Assembly: GCA_020027475.1 (NCBI GenBank)
Contig: JAHRAZ010000050.1
Location: forward strand, 1-64,000
Source: Microthrixaceae bacterium
GTDB lineage: Bacteria; Actinomycetota; Acidimicrobiia; Acidimicrobiales; Microtrichaceae
Direction: 5' to 3'
Length of the DNA: 64,000 bases
The notes below the pieces were generated by a model. It worked only from the letters and a program-made list of their open reading frames with translations. It was not told the DNA's origin and searched no databases. Both the position numbers and the translations under genes were made by a program. Below are positions 16,410 to 29,061 of the stretch, piece after piece (position 1 is the stretch's first letter; every line of letters starts with the position of its first letter).

Positions 16410-16498
16410 CGGAGGGTTGCGGTGGGGAATGATCAGCCCCGCCGGGGGCGGGGAGAGGTCAGGCCCGCAGGGGGTGGGGAAAGGTCCGGCGGGAAGGG

Positions 16499-17395
16499 TC
16501 AGGCCCGCAGGAAGCGGCTGACTGCGATACCGGAGCCAACTGCACCGGTAAGGGCACCGATCACGGTAATGATCAGGATCGCCGATACCACGTCGCCGCT
16601 CGTCCAACGGATCTGGTTGAGCAGCTCGAACGCCACCTGGTCCACGAAGTTCCGTTGCCAGAGCGCGTCGAAGGCAAGGGTTCCGCCGGCCGCGAGCAAT
16701 GCGCCCATCAGTCCGTGGACCAGGCCTTCCACGATGAACGGCATTCGAATGAACCAGTTGCGCGCACCCACCAGTCGCTGGACTTCGATCTCGCGACGGC
16801 GGGCGAACACGGCTGTGCGGATGGTGTTGAAGATCAGTAGCACCGAAGCACCGATCAGCACCACGCCAACCACAGTCACCCAGCGGTTCAGGGTATTAAC
16901 AGAGCGCTGAACCTGACGGGCGTACTCAGCCGCGTATGCGACACGCAGCACACCTTCACGTTCTGCGAAGGTATCGCCAAGGGCACTGACCACTTCAGCA
17001 TCGGTGGAAGTAGGTTTCACCCGAAAGCTGGTTGGAAGATCCTCGGCAGTCACCGAACTCAGCAGATCGGGCTGCTCGCGGAACAAGGTCTGGAACTCGT
17101 CGAAGGTCCGTTCGCGGTTGTAGAAATCGATCTCTTCGACCTGAGGACTCTCTTCGAGCGCCCTCGATACGGAATCGATCTGATCCTCTTCCGCGGAAGG
17201 ATTCATGTAGACCAACAGTTGCTGTTCGGAGCGAAGCCCCAGGAAGCTGTTGTTGATGCCAGTACCGATCAGGTAGCTGGCCGCCACCATCGTGAGCGAA
17301 ACCGCGACGGTGAGAATGGCTGCAAAGGTAAGTGTGAAGTTGCGGGTGAGGTTCTGCCCCGTCTCCTTCATCACATAGTCGAGTCGAATCGCCAT
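16499..17395 (-). CDS. ftsX: Cell division ABC transporter permease FtsX
   Basis: A 298-residue FtsX. The cytoplasmic start MAIRLDYVMKETGQNLTRN is typical of actinobacteria. TM1 covers about residues 19-42, a large extracellular domain follows (about 43-170), and three more TM segments lie in the C-terminal half, ending GSGIAVSRFLRA. FtsX relays the FtsE ATPase cycle across the membrane to peptidoglycan hydrolases at the septum. ATG at 17395 has GAGG with 6-nt spacing and lies 7 nt after the ftsE stop, so the two are co-transcribed and probably coupled. The longer in-frame version starting at 17431 would overlap ftsE and is not preferred. Confidence 0.92.
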   Translation of the reverse strand: MAIRLDYVMKETGQNLTRNFTLTFAAILTVAVSLTMVAASYLIGTGINNSFLGLRSEQQLLVYMNPSAEEDQIDSVSRALEESPQVEEIDFYNRERTFDEFQTLFREQPDLLSSVTAEDLPTSFRVKPTSTDAEVVSALGDTFAEREGVLRVAYAAEYARQVQRSVNTLNRWVTVVGVVLIGASVLLIFNTIRTAVFARRREIEVQRLVGARNWFIRMPFIVEGLVHGLMGALLAAGGTLAFDALWQRNFVDQVAFELLNQIRWTSGDVVSAILIITVIGALTGAVGSGIAVSRFLRA

Positions 17396-17402
17396 TACTG
17401 CC

Positions 17403-18080
17403 TCACTCGTAGACGCCGCGCGCCTGGTCACGCACGATTCGGCCGTGATCGAGTTCGATCACCCTGCGCCTCATCGTGTCGACGATCCCTCGGTCGTGAG
17501 TCGCCATCAATACGGTTGTGCCGGTTCGGTTGATCCGATCCAGCAACTTCATGATTCCCACCGACGTGGCGGGATCGAGATTTCCGGTGGGCTCATCGGC
17601 CAGCAGAATGAGCGGCCGGTTCACGAATGCGCGTGCGATCGACACGCGCTGCTGCTCACCACCCGAGAGTTCGTCGGGCATGTTCTTCGCTTTTGCCGTC
17701 AGGCCGACCAGTTCGAGAATCTGTGGAACGGCCTCCTTGATAGCGGAGCGGGGTCGGCCGATGGCCTCAAGAGCGAAAGCCACGTTGTCGTGAACGCTGC
17801 GGGTGGGAAGCAGCTTGTAGTCCTGGAATACCGCGCCCACGTTGCGGCGCAGGTCAGGCACCTTGTAGCCCGGCAGTTTCCCAATGTCCTTGCCCGCCAC
17901 GTAAATCGTGCCTTCTTCCGGCTTCACCTCGCGGTTGAGCAGCCTCAGAAAGGTCGACTTCCCCGATCCCGACGGACCGACGAGAAAGACGAACTCGCCT
18001 TTTTCGATGTTCGCCGAGGCATCACGAAGGGCAACATGCTCGTTCTTGTAGACCTTGGTGACATTGTCGAGTTTGATCAC
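17403..18080 (-). CDS. ftsE: Cell division ATP-binding protein FtsE
   Basis: A 225-residue ABC ATPase. Walker A is GPSGSGKST (35-43), the signature is [15 protein letters not shown], and Walker B is [14 protein letters not shown], with the switch His in MATHDRG. Start GTG at 18080 follows GGAAGG at proper spacing. It forms the FtsEX complex with the next gene and powers septal cell-wall hydrolysis. Order prfB-ftsE-ftsX is the usual actinobacterial one. Confidence 0.95.
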   Translation of the reverse strand: MIKLDNVTKVYKNEHVALRDASANIEKGEFVFLVGPSGSGKSTFLRLLNREVKPEEGTIYVAGKDIGKLPGYKVPDLRRNVGAVFQDYKLLPTRSVHDNVAFALEAIGRPRSAIKEAVPQILELVGLTAKAKNMPDELSGGEQQRVSIARAFVNRPLILLADEPTGNLDPATSVGIMKLLDRINRTGTTVLMATHDRGIVDTMRRRVIELDHGRIVRDQARGVYE

Positions 18081-18207
18081 AGATGACCTTCCGAAAGCCG
18101 AGCCGGAAACGGCAGACGACCTATGTTACGAAACGATGACGATACAGGCATAACCGAGCCGACACCCGTCACCTCACATTCACAGAGTGTAGATGTGCGG
18201 ATGGGGC

Positions 18208-19320
18208 TCAAGCGGTGACCCTGCGAGCACGTTCCCAACGCAGGAACGCCTCCATCAGCGGATCGAGTTCACCATCGAGCACACCGGCGGGATCCGACAC
18301 TTCGAGTCCAGACCTCAAATCCTTCACCTGCTGGTAGGGCTGGAGCACGTAGTTGCGATCCTGGCTGCCGAAGTCCACTGCGGACCCTTCACCCGTGATC
18401 TCGGCCAGTTTGTCCGCCCGTTTCTGACGCTCCAACTCAAGGAGTTTGGCCTTCAGGATCGTCATGGCCCGATCCTTGTTCTGGTGCTGTGACCGTTCGT
18501 TCTGACATGACGTCACCGTTCCGGTGGGCAAGTGTGTGATGCGGACCGCAGAATCAGTCACGTTCACATGCTGACCACCAGCACCTGAGGAGCGGTACAC
18601 ATCAATGCGGAGATCCTTGTCGTCAATCTGAATGTCCGAATCCACATCTTCGATCAATGGAGTCACCTTCACGGAGGCGAAACTCGTCTGACGACGGGCG
18701 TTGTTGTCGAAGGGTGAGATACGGACGAGTCGGTGAACTCCGTGCTCGGAGCGCATCCACCCATAGACGTTGCGGCCTTTGAGGATCACGGTGGCCGATG
18801 AGATTCCTGCCTCCCCACCCTCGCTGACACTGTCCATCTCCACGTCGAAACCCTGGCGCTCAGCCCAGCGCAGATACATCCGCAACAACATCTCGGCCCA
18901 ATCCTGGGCTTCCACTCCACCGGCACCGGAATTCACATCGACGATTGCGTCACGGTCGTCGTACTCGCCCGTGAGAAGGGCACGCAGTTCCAGGGTCTCA
19001 AAGTCCGACTCGAGCGACTCCAACTCGGGCACGATCTCCGCATCCAGACTCTCGTCGCCCTCTTCACGGGCCAGCTCGCACAGCGTGGCAACGTCATCCA
19101 CACGTTCCCCGAGCGATTCGTACAGGGACATGTCGTCACCAAGATCAGAGAACTCACGCTGAAGAGCCTGCGCAACATCGGCGTCATCCCACAGGTCGGG
19201 GCGACCCAATTCAGTCTCCAACTGGGGACGACGCGCGGTCAGCCGAGCGACCTGAAGGTACTCACTGGCCTCAGTGAGGCGATCACGGAGTTCGTCGATG
19301 CGCGGGGAATGGTCCTGCAT
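18208..19320 (-). CDS. prfB: Peptide chain release factor 2
   Basis: A 370-residue class-1 release factor. The stop-codon recognition tripeptide SPF (202-204, in VRISPFDNN) marks it as RF2, for UGA and UAA. The GGQ peptidyl-hydrolysis motif is at 248-250 in SSGAGGQHVNVTDS. The gene is one continuous frame, so the programmed +1 frameshift of many RF2 genes is absent, as is normal in actinobacteria. It begins 9 nt after the secA stop, and a GAGGCAG lies before the ATG. Confidence 0.95.
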   Translation of the reverse strand: MQDHSPRIDELRDRLTEASEYLQVARLTARRPQLETELGRPDLWDDADVAQALQREFSDLGDDMSLYESLGERVDDVATLCELAREEGDESLDAEIVPELESLESDFETLELRALLTGEYDDRDAIVDVNSGAGGVEAQDWAEMLLRMYLRWAERQGFDVEMDSVSEGGEAGISSATVILKGRNVYGWMRSEHGVHRLVRISPFDNNARRQTSFASVKVTPLIEDVDSDIQIDDKDLRIDVYRSSGAGGQHVNVTDSAVRITHLPTGTVTSCQNERSQHQNKDRAMTILKAKLLELERQKRADKLAEITGEGSAVDFGSQDRNYVLQPYQQVKDLRSGLEVSDPAGVLDGELDPLMEAFLRWERARRVTA

Positions 19321-19329
19321 TCATCTGCC

Positions 19330-22077
<2,748 letters not shown>

Positions 22078-22086
22078 AACTCGACC

Positions 22087-22092
22087 ACTCTA
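22087..22092 (-). promoter_or_regulatory. Candidate -10 box (TAGAGT) for secA
   Basis: On the minus strand TAGAGT is followed by 9 nt and the secA ATG, giving a leader of only a few bases or none. Confidence 0.35.
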
Positions 22093-22185
22093 CCGACGAA
22101 GCCAAGTCAGCCGTTACCGGGAACCGGGCACCGATACCCGCCGTGATCGGTCGCTGCGGACCCGAACTGGCTCCACCATGGCGGG

Positions 22186-22800
22186 ATGCGCTCCACGGCC
22201 ACCTTGATGTCACTGCTGTTCCCGGACACCTGTGTCCTTTGCGACGCACCGGGCGATGCTCTGTGCCTCCGGTGTCTTCGCCTGCTGGAACCCCCACCGC
22301 CGATCCGCGAACCTCCGGGTACGCACACCGTTGACGCACTTTGCAGCTACAAGGGTGCAGGTGCCGACCTGGTGCTGAGCCTCAAGAGGCGAAACCGCCG
22401 TGAGGCCGTTCCGATGATCGCATCGGCACTGTGTGTGGCACTTGACGCGCGACGGGCCGAGGGATCTCGATCACCGAGGATCACCTGGCTGCCGACCACA
22501 CCGAAACGAAGGCGTACCCGGGGTTTCGACCAAGCAGAATTGTTGGCCAAGGCCATGAGCAAGTTCTCCGGCTGGCCCGCGGTGAAGCTGCTGGACCGCC
22601 GAAGTGGGCCTCAGATGGGTCTCGGGCGCCAGGACCGGGTGGACGGACCCGTTTTCACCGCCCGCCACAGCTGTGAGGGCGAACTGATCCTCGTCGATGA
22701 CGTGCTGACCACGGGAGCGACCATTGCCGCTGCCGCCGAGATCCTTCTTGCCGCCGGCGCAACAACCCTGCGTGCCGCTGTGGTGGCCGTGGCGCCGTAA
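22186..22800 (+). CDS. ComF family phosphoribosyltransferase-like protein
   Basis: A 204-residue ComFC-type protein. A zinc-finger start with CVLC and CLRC (about residues 16-31) is followed by a PRTase fold: TTPKRRRTRGFDQAELLAKAM, the hallmark of ComF, and ILVDDVLTTGATI, the PRPP-binding loop. ComF proteins assist DNA uptake in competent species; in actinobacteria the exact role is unclear. The start at 22186 follows GGCGGG; ATG at 22207 is possible. Position next to secA matches other actinobacteria. Confidence 0.88.
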   Translation: MRSTATLMSLLFPDTCVLCDAPGDALCLRCLRLLEPPPPIREPPGTHTVDALCSYKGAGADLVLSLKRRNRREAVPMIASALCVALDARRAEGSRSPRITWLPTTPKRRRTRGFDQAELLAKAMSKFSGWPAVKLLDRRSGPQMGLGRQDRVDGPVFTARHSCEGELILVDDVLTTGATIAAAAEILLAAGATTLRAAVVAVAP

Positions 22801-22809
22801 GTGCACCGA

Positions 22810-23649
22810 TCAGGTGGGAATTTGTCCCACGCTCGGTGGCTCGCCCGCAACGATCCTCCTGGTGCGCTCGGTGACCATCTCGGTCCAGTCGTCGTGCGTG
22901 AGGATCCAGGACTCCCTGTTCTTCACGGCGTCGATCACCATTGCAGCCACGTCGTCGGGGTCGAGGCCACCTTCGATCAGCAGTCTGGCAATGTCTGCCA
23001 AACCCATTTCATCGTCACCCTCGGACGGGCCGACCACAGCGTCCGGGCTGTTGCGGTGGGCTTCGTGGATGCGGGTCCTGACCCATCCCGGGCACAGGAC
23101 AGTGACGCCGATTTCGGGATGCTGCAACGACAATTCCACCGAAAGAGATTCAGAGAGCGTCACCACCGCGTGTTTGGAGACGTTGTACGGACTCATGAAC
23201 GGCGGCGATGTCAGTCCGGCCATCGATGCCGTGTTCACGATGTGGCCCTCACCACTGGAGATGATCCGCGGGGTGAAGCTGCGGACACCGTTGATCACCC
23301 CGAAGAGGTTCACTCCGATAATCCAGTCCCAGGTTTCGGGTGGTATCTCCCAGGTGTTCCCACCACCGGACACCCCGGCGTTGTTGCATGCCACATGCAG
23401 CGCCCCGAGCCGGGAAACTGTGGATTCGGCCAGCGCCTCGACCGCTTCGGGATCACGCACATCGGTGATCGAAGCGTGCACGTTCACACCGATCTCGCGT
23501 GCTGCCTCGGCGGTCTCGGAGAGCGGATCGGCTTCGATGTCGGCTAGGGAGACATGAGTGCCTTCCCGGGCAAAAGCGAGCGCCAGAGACCTCCCGATCC
23601 CTGACGCTGCGCCGGTGATCACGGCTACTTTGCCTTCAAGTTCTTCCAC
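22810..23649 (-). CDS. Short-chain dehydrogenase/reductase (SDR)
   Basis: A 279-residue classical SDR. The cofactor motif TGAASGIG is at about residues 12-19, NNAGVSGGG follows, and the catalytic residues are Ser in NTASMAG and Tyr/Lys in YNVSK. An acidic residue after the second beta strand (SLADIEAD) favours NAD over NADP. GTG at 23649 has AGGGGGAA upstream. The substrate cannot be deduced; related actinobacterial SDRs act on steroids, terpenoids or fatty acyl groups. It converges with comF. Confidence 0.82.
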   Translation of the reverse strand: MEELEGKVAVITGAASGIGRSLALAFAREGTHVSLADIEADPLSETAEAAREIGVNVHASITDVRDPEAVEALAESTVSRLGALHVACNNAGVSGGGNTWEIPPETWDWIIGVNLFGVINGVRSFTPRIISSGEGHIVNTASMAGLTSPPFMSPYNVSKHAVVTLSESLSVELSLQHPEIGVTVLCPGWVRTRIHEAHRNSPDAVVGPSEGDDEMGLADIARLLIEGGLDPDDVAAMVIDAVKNRESWILTHDDWTEMVTERTRRIVAGEPPSVGQIPT

Positions 23650-23685
23650 GGTTCCCCCTGGTGGGTGCTGAACCGCACGAGCGGC

Positions 23686-25128
23686 TCAGTACCTGTAGTG
23701 ATCTGGTTTGTACGGCCCGTCGACAGGAATCCCAAGGTAGTCCGACTGATCCTGAGTGAGTTTCGTCATCCGCACACCGAGCGAGTCGAGGTGGAAACGG
23801 GCCACCATCTCGTCGAGATCCTTGGGCAGCACATGAACTCCGATGTCGTACTTGCCGGGGTTGGCCCAGACATCAATCTGAGCCAGGACCTGATTGGAGA
23901 ACGAACAGCTCATCACGAAGCTTGGGTGACCGGTTGCGCAACCCAGATTCAACAAACGACCCTCGGCCAGCACGATCACGGAGTGTCCATCGGGGAATAC
24001 GTATTCGTCGACCTGAGGTTTGATGTTGACGTGCTGCACGTCGCTCATCTTTGCCACACCGGCCATGTCGATCTCGTTGTCGAAGTGCCCGATGTTGCCG
24101 ACGATGGCCTGGTGCTTCATGCGGGCCATGTGTTCAGCCGTGATGATGTCCTTGTTGCCCGTGGCAGTGATGAACACATCCGCTGTTTCGATCACGTCCT
24201 CAAGGCGCACAACCTGGTAGCCCTCCATGGCCGCCTGCAACGCACAGATGGGATCGATCTCGGTGATGAGAACCCGCGAGCCCTGACCGCGAAGTGACTG
24301 GGCACAACCCTTGCCCACGTCGCCGTAGCCACAGACAACTGAAGTCTTGCCGCCGAGCATCACGTCGGTTGCACGGTTGATTCCATCCACGAGGCTGTGA
24401 CGACATCCGTAGAGGTTGTCGAACTTGGACTTGGTGGTGGCGTCGTTGACGTTGATGGCGGGGAACAACAGGTCTCCGGCTTCGAACATCTGGTAGAGGC
24501 GATGCACTCCGGTTGTGGTCTCCTCGGTGACACCCTTGATGTCAGCGCCGATTTTGGTCCAACGCTGCGGATCCTCGGCAAGTGAGCGGGTCAGAACGTC
24601 GATTACGACCTTCCACTCATCGGGATCATCCTCCGAAGCCGCAGGTACGGCGCCGGCGGCCTCGTACTCCGTGCCCTTGTGGACCAACATGGTGGCGTCG
24701 CCACCGTCATCGAGAATCATGTTCGGTCCGGCAGTGCCACCGTCCCAGCGCAGTGCCTGCTCTGTGCACCACCAGTATTCCTCCAGGGATTCATTCTTCC
24801 AGGCGAATACAGGAACGCCCTTGGGGTCGTCGACGGTACCGTCAACTCCCACAACAATGGCTGCGGCCGCTTCGTCCTGGGTGGAGAAGATGTTGCAGCT
24901 GGCCCAACGCACATCGGCGCCGAGAGCCGTGAGGGTCTCTATGAGGACGGCGGTCTGCACGGTCATGTGCAGGGAGCCGGTAATGCGGGCTCCGGCCAAT
25001 GGCTGGTTGTCGCCGTATTCCGCACGGATCGCCATCAGGCCGGGCATCTCGTGCTCGGCGAGTTGGATTTCCTTGCGGCCACGAGGAGCAAGGTTCAGGT
25101 CTGCAACCTTGAAGTCGGTGAATGTCAT
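23686..25128 (-). CDS. ahcY: S-adenosyl-L-homocysteine hydrolase
   Basis: A 480-residue SAHase that converts S-adenosylhomocysteine to adenosine and homocysteine, recycling the product of SAM-dependent methylation. The NAD-binding loop [11 protein letters not shown] (GYGDVG at 267-272) and the [23 protein letters not shown] and C-terminal KPDHYRY segments are all present. The about 40-residue insertion (near 150-195) matches the longer actinobacterial type. ATG at 25128 follows GGAGATACCAAAC; the longer upstream frame is unlikely to be translated. No SAH riboswitch consensus was found in the leader. Confidence 0.97.
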   Translation of the reverse strand: MTFTDFKVADLNLAPRGRKEIQLAEHEMPGLMAIRAEYGDNQPLAGARITGSLHMTVQTAVLIETLTALGADVRWASCNIFSTQDEAAAAIVVGVDGTVDDPKGVPVFAWKNESLEEYWWCTEQALRWDGGTAGPNMILDDGGDATMLVHKGTEYEAAGAVPAASEDDPDEWKVVIDVLTRSLAEDPQRWTKIGADIKGVTEETTTGVHRLYQMFEAGDLLFPAINVNDATTKSKFDNLYGCRHSLVDGINRATDVMLGGKTSVVCGYGDVGKGCAQSLRGQGSRVLITEIDPICALQAAMEGYQVVRLEDVIETADVFITATGNKDIITAEHMARMKHQAIVGNIGHFDNEIDMAGVAKMSDVQHVNIKPQVDEYVFPDGHSVIVLAEGRLLNLGCATGHPSFVMSCSFSNQVLAQIDVWANPGKYDIGVHVLPKDLDEMVARFHLDSLGVRMTKLTQDQSDYLGIPVDGPYKPDHYRY

Positions 25129-25280
25129 GTTTGGTATCTCCGGTAGTTCCGGCGCAGGGACGCGCCAAGTCAGACAATGTTGAAAAACTTGAGTGGCTGG
25201 GGTCGTCTGACACCGGTTCTCGGCAGCCGCTACGAAGGACAACGGTAGCAACCTCTGACCGTTTCGGCCAGACTCCCCGC

Positions 25281-26219
25281 ATGGGTTCATCTACACATGC
25301 AGAAATGGGCGAACTGATCGAGCTCGGGTCCGACGAAGTGTTCCTTCTCGACACCGGAAACCCCGACACCGCGGATACGGGATCGGGAACGTCTCTGCCT
25401 CCGATCTTCGTGATCCACGGATTTCCCACATCCTCGGTGGACTGGAGTGCCGTGCTGCCGATCATGAGCGCTCACCGCCGCGTGATCCTGATCGACCTGC
25501 CGGGATTCGGATACTCCGCCAAACCCGATCGGCCATACTCGATCGATTCCTCCGCCAATTCAGTGCAGGCGATGTTGGAGCATCTGGACCTCGACGCCAT
25601 CGACCTGGTCACCCACGACATGGGCGACACCGTTGGAGGAGAGATCCTCGCCCGCCAGATGGAATCGAAGCTGGCCACATCTGTCCGCAAACGGGTTGTG
25701 TCCAACGGTTCCATATATCTGGACATGGCCGCATTGACCGACGGCCAGCAGGTGTTGTGGTCCGCACCCGATGAGGCCCTCCCGCCGGAATTGGCGCCCA
25801 CCACAGAAATGCTGACCGTGACACTCGCTGCGACTCTGGCTCCGGGAGCCGCCGAACCGACAACCGGAAAGTCGAACCCTGAAGCTCCCCTGGCCACCGC
25901 GGAGCAAGTCCGGAGCCACATGTTGGTGGCGGCCTCCGCAGTTGCACACAACGAAGGCACGCGCCTCCTCCCCCGCCTGATCAGGTACCTGTCCGACCGC
26001 CGCGACAATGAGGAGCGCTACACCGGGGCGATCGAGAACCACCCGTCACCTCTCGGCGTGGTCTGGGGAACACTTGACCCCATCGCAGTGATCGCAATGG
26101 CCCGGAAGCTCTCCGAGCGGACAGGGGCCGAGTTGATCGAACTTGCGGGAGTCGGGCACTACCCGATGATCGAGGCACCCGAGGCCTTCGCGGCCGCCGT
26201 GCTCGGACTCCTCGACTGA
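25281..26219 (+). CDS. Alpha/beta hydrolase, haloalkane-dehalogenase or epoxide-hydrolase type
   Basis: A 312-residue alpha/beta hydrolase. The oxyanion region is HGFPTSS (46-52). The nucleophile is Asp113 in THDMGD, an aspartate as in haloalkane dehalogenases and epoxide hydrolases rather than the serine of esterases. The charge-relay His is 293 in [12 protein letters not shown]. The cap domain (about 140-230) is rich in Ala and Thr with long insertions, so the substrate is uncertain. The ATG at 25281 lacks a Shine-Dalgarno site; MGELIE at 25305 is an alternative. It is divergent from ahcY and converges with the PGI/PMI gene. Confidence 0.78.
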   Translation: MGSSTHAEMGELIELGSDEVFLLDTGNPDTADTGSGTSLPPIFVIHGFPTSSVDWSAVLPIMSAHRRVILIDLPGFGYSAKPDRPYSIDSSANSVQAMLEHLDLDAIDLVTHDMGDTVGGEILARQMESKLATSVRKRVVSNGSIYLDMAALTDGQQVLWSAPDEALPPELAPTTEMLTVTLAATLAPGAAEPTTGKSNPEAPLATAEQVRSHMLVAASAVAHNEGTRLLPRLIRYLSDRRDNEERYTGAIENHPSPLGVVWGTLDPIAVIAMARKLSERTGAELIELAGVGHYPMIEAPEAFAAAVLGLLD

Positions 26220-26317
26220 ATCGGCCACAAACCAACCGACGGCATGCAGAGGTACCGGGCCGGCCCGCGAAATCAGATCATCCCGGATCCGGGACCCGGG
26301 AATCAGGTCACGGGAAC

Positions 26318-27379
26318 CTAAGACCTCAGGCGGTCCTTGATCTCGTCCAGAATCGCCACCGGCCCCGGATCCACCCCGGTTTGTTCGGCAATCATCAGCG
26401 ACACGACATCCCCGACGAAGGCCAGGTCCATCAGCTGGGCGAAGGGGCTCGAGCCTTGGGCACGAACAGTGTGAATGTTGTCCACAACCTCGCCGCAGAA
26501 CTCTTCGATGAGATCGAAACGTCTGGCGTTCTGCGGATGTTCATGGGAATGGCGCAACAGGATCAGGTCGAACACCTGACGGGTCACGTCGCCGTTCACC
26601 GCCCAGCCACAAATCTCGTTGTGGAGCAGTTCCGGAACCCGGTTGGACCAGGACGCAACCTTGGAGTTCTCGTTGAACTGACCCTTCCAGCGCCAAGCCA
26701 CAGCCTCACCAAGAGCGCCCGCTCCGTAGACGAGCGGCAACGAACGACCAATGGCTCGGGCCAGTGTCACTGCATCGTTGTCCGGCTTGGACAGGGCGAC
26801 GGACCGCTTGCGCAACTGCTCGACCCCAGCGGTGATCTGTTCGGTCATGCCTCCCACGAGACCCATTCGTTCGAGAACGATCATGGGAGACACCGACACC
26901 GCACCGAAGCCGGCGCGGGGCATGGGAATACTCGAGTCGAGACGAACCACCGGGGCACCCCATTGCGCCGCCCGCTCGGCGAGCTGACCACCAGAGGTGA
27001 CGGCAACCATCCTGGCTCCCGCATCGGCAGCAATACCGGCGGCGTTGAGGGTCTCCTCGGTGTTGCCGGAAAACGAGCTGGCGATCACCAAGGTTTCCGG
27101 ACCGACGAAGCCGGGGCACTCGTAGTTCTTCGACACCATGATCGGCACCGACGCGTCGGGCGAAGCCACAGCCGCGCACACGTCGCCGCCGATTCCGCTT
27201 CCACCCATGCCCGTGATCAGAACTGATGTGATGCCGTCGGCATCGGGAAGTCCGTCAACTTCGCCGGCCACAGCCGTGGCAGCCTCGATCTGGTCGGGGA
27301 GCCCGAAGGTGGCACCGAACATGTCGAGGCTGTCCGGTCGGTCGATGTCTACTGCTTCAGGGTTTTCTACTTCAGTCAT
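26318..27379 (-). CDS. Bifunctional phosphoglucose/phosphomannose isomerase
   Basis: A 353-residue SIS-domain isomerase interconverting glucose-6-P, fructose-6-P and mannose-6-P. Landmarks are ITGMGGSGIGGDV (about 55-67), SFSGNTEET (phosphate binding), GRSLPLVYGAG, and FNENSKVASW with the general base Glu. It is the last gene of the run that goes DUF3499 - CPBP - PTPS-related - GtrA/GT2 - manB - Trm112 - PGI/PMI. With ManB and ManC (48903-49934) it supplies GDP-mannose. The same protein sits beside manB in mycobacteria. Confidence 0.9.
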   Translation of the reverse strand: MTEVENPEAVDIDRPDSLDMFGATFGLPDQIEAATAVAGEVDGLPDADGITSVLITGMGGSGIGGDVCAAVASPDASVPIMVSKNYECPGFVGPETLVIASSFSGNTEETLNAAGIAADAGARMVAVTSGGQLAERAAQWGAPVVRLDSSIPMPRAGFGAVSVSPMIVLERMGLVGGMTEQITAGVEQLRKRSVALSKPDNDAVTLARAIGRSLPLVYGAGALGEAVAWRWKGQFNENSKVASWSNRVPELLHNEICGWAVNGDVTRQVFDLILLRHSHEHPQNARRFDLIEEFCGEVVDNIHTVRAQGSSPFAQLMDLAFVGDVVSLMIAEQTGVDPGPVAILDEIKDRLRS

Positions 27380-27391
27380 GGCAATCCAAGT

Positions 27392-27655
27392 TCACTCGGA
27401 GAAGGAAGGTTCGAGTCCTTCGGCTTCCACCTTGGCCATGATCCGGTCATGTTCCTCGGTCTCCGCGGAACGGGCCTGCTCCACAATCATCACGGGTATG
27501 TTTCCGCGTACCGGATAGACCCGATGAAGACGGGGATTGTAGAGAATCGCTTCATCCGCCAAATAGAACAAGGGACCCTTGTCCTCGGGGCACGCGAGAA
27601 TCGCCACCAATCGAGGATCGAGTTCGTCGTTGTGGTCATCCGCGGTTTCGGTCAT
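27392..27655 (-). CDS. Trm112 family protein
   Basis: An 87-residue Trm112/UPF0434-type protein. LDPRLVAILACPEDKGPL carries one Cys rather than the usual CPxCxxPL pair, and the later YPVRGNIPVMIVEQA is the conserved end of the fold. Family members act as small partners of methyltransferases, or their role is unknown in actinobacteria. It begins 4 nt after the manB stop and ends 12 nt before the PGI/PMI start, so it is in the same transcript. Confidence 0.8.
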   Translation of the reverse strand: MTETADDHNDELDPRLVAILACPEDKGPLFYLADEAILYNPRLHRVYPVRGNIPVMIVEQARSAETEEHDRIMAKVEAEGLEPSFSE

Positions 27656-27659
27656 TGCT

Positions 27660-29033
27660 TCAGCCTGCCATTACTTGCTGTACTTCGGCCACCCTGGACG
27701 CGCACGCAGCTTCGTCGGCAGCCTCCAGGTTCAGTCGCAACAGTGGTTCGGTGTTCGACGGCCGCAGATTGAACCACCAGTCGCCGCCATCCACCGTGAG
27801 TCCATCCACGCGATCCTGTGATTCCGACGCGTAGTGGTTGGCGACAGCTTCAATCACTGCCGATGTGTCCTCCACGCGGGTGTTGATCTCGCCCGAAGCG
27901 GCGTATCGCTCGAAGGGTGCGCGCAGCTCCGACAGTGATTTGCCGGTAACCGACATCTGCTCCAGAACCACGAGCGATGCGATCAGTCCCGAGTCGGCCC
28001 GGAAATTGTCCCGGAAGTAGTAGTGCGCCGAGTGCTCGCCACCGAAGATGGCGCCAGTGGAAGCCATCACTTCCTTGATGAACGAGTGTCCCACTCGGGT
28101 ACGCACCGGTTCACCGCCAAATTCCTCGATGACCTCGGGAACTGCCTTCGAGCAGATCAAGTTGTGAATGACCTTCTCCGAAGGGTTCTTCTCCAGGATC
28201 CCAGCAGCAATGATCGCTGTGGTCACGGAACCTGACAGACCGTGACCTTGCTCGTCGACGAGAAACACCCGGTCAGCGTCACCGTCAAAGGCGAGCCCGA
28301 TGTCTGCACCCACTTCCACCACGCGCTTGCGCAAATCCTCAGTGTTTTCCGGCTGGAGCGGGTCGGCCGGGTGATTGGGGAAGGTGCCGTCGAGCTCTTC
28401 GTACATGATTTCCAGATCGAAGGGCAGCGGCTCGAACACTGCGGGCACAACCAGTCCGCCCATTCCGTTGGCGGTATCGGCGACAACCTTCAAGGGACGC
28501 AGTGTGGATATGTCCACGAATCCCCGCACGTGATCGGCGAAGTCATCCAGAATGTCCTCGGTGTCCACGGTGCCGGGCGAGTCAGCCTCCACGAAATCAC
28601 CGGCCAGATACTGCTCAGCAACAGCTTTGATCCGTTGCAGTCCGGTGTCTTCGCCAACCGGACGGGCCCCGGCCAGGCAGAACTTGGCACCGTTGTAGCC
28701 GGCGGGATTGTGAGACGCCGTGAACATCGCGCCCGGCGCCCCGAGTGACCCGGCGGCGAAGTAGAGCAGATCGGTCGACCCCAGGCCGAGATCGACCACA
28801 TCCAGGCCTGCTGCATTGACCCCCGCAGCAAACGCTGAAACCAGGCCCACTCCGGAAGGACGCATGTCTCTGGCCACGAGAATCCGCTCCACGGGGTCCG
28901 CGCTCCCGGCGGATTCCTCGGAGGCAAGAGTGGCGAATCCGGCACCTATGGCGGCGGCCAGGTCATCGTCGAGTTGGTCGGGAACGGTCCCGCGGATGTC
29001 GTATGCCTTGAAAATGGCGTCGAGTCGGGACAT
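27660..29033 (-). CDS. manB: Phosphomannomutase / phosphoglucomutase
   Basis: A 457-residue alpha-D-phosphohexomutase converting mannose-6-P to mannose-1-P (or the glucose equivalents). The phosphoserine loop is TASHNPAGYNG with Ser107, the metal loop DGDADR is at 250-255, the sugar loop is GGEHSAHYYFRD, and the C-terminal phosphate loop is RPSNTEPLLR. Length and motifs match actinobacterial ManB. Followed at 4 nt by trm112. Confidence 0.93.
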   Translation of the reverse strand: MSRLDAIFKAYDIRGTVPDQLDDDLAAAIGAGFATLASEESAGSADPVERILVARDMRPSGVGLVSAFAAGVNAAGLDVVDLGLGSTDLLYFAAGSLGAPGAMFTASHNPAGYNGAKFCLAGARPVGEDTGLQRIKAVAEQYLAGDFVEADSPGTVDTEDILDDFADHVRGFVDISTLRPLKVVADTANGMGGLVVPAVFEPLPFDLEIMYEELDGTFPNHPADPLQPENTEDLRKRVVEVGADIGLAFDGDADRVFLVDEQGHGLSGSVTTAIIAAGILEKNPSEKVIHNLICSKAVPEVIEEFGGEPVRTRVGHSFIKEVMASTGAIFGGEHSAHYYFRDNFRADSGLIASLVVLEQMSVTGKSLSELRAPFERYAASGEINTRVEDTSAVIEAVANHYASESQDRVDGLTVDGGDWWFNLRPSNTEPLLRLNLEAADEAACASRVAEVQQVMAG

Positions 29034-29061
29034 GTCGTCACCCTACAGGGGACCCACACCG

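Noticed and set aside
25129-25280. Possible SAH or SAM riboswitch ahead of ahcY
   Set aside because: Short hairpins can be drawn but none of the conserved core sequences of the known classes is present.
26281-26294. Perfect 14-bp palindrome TCCCGGATCCGGGA between convergent genes
   Set aside because: It has no loop and no T-tract, so a terminator or operator role cannot be supported.
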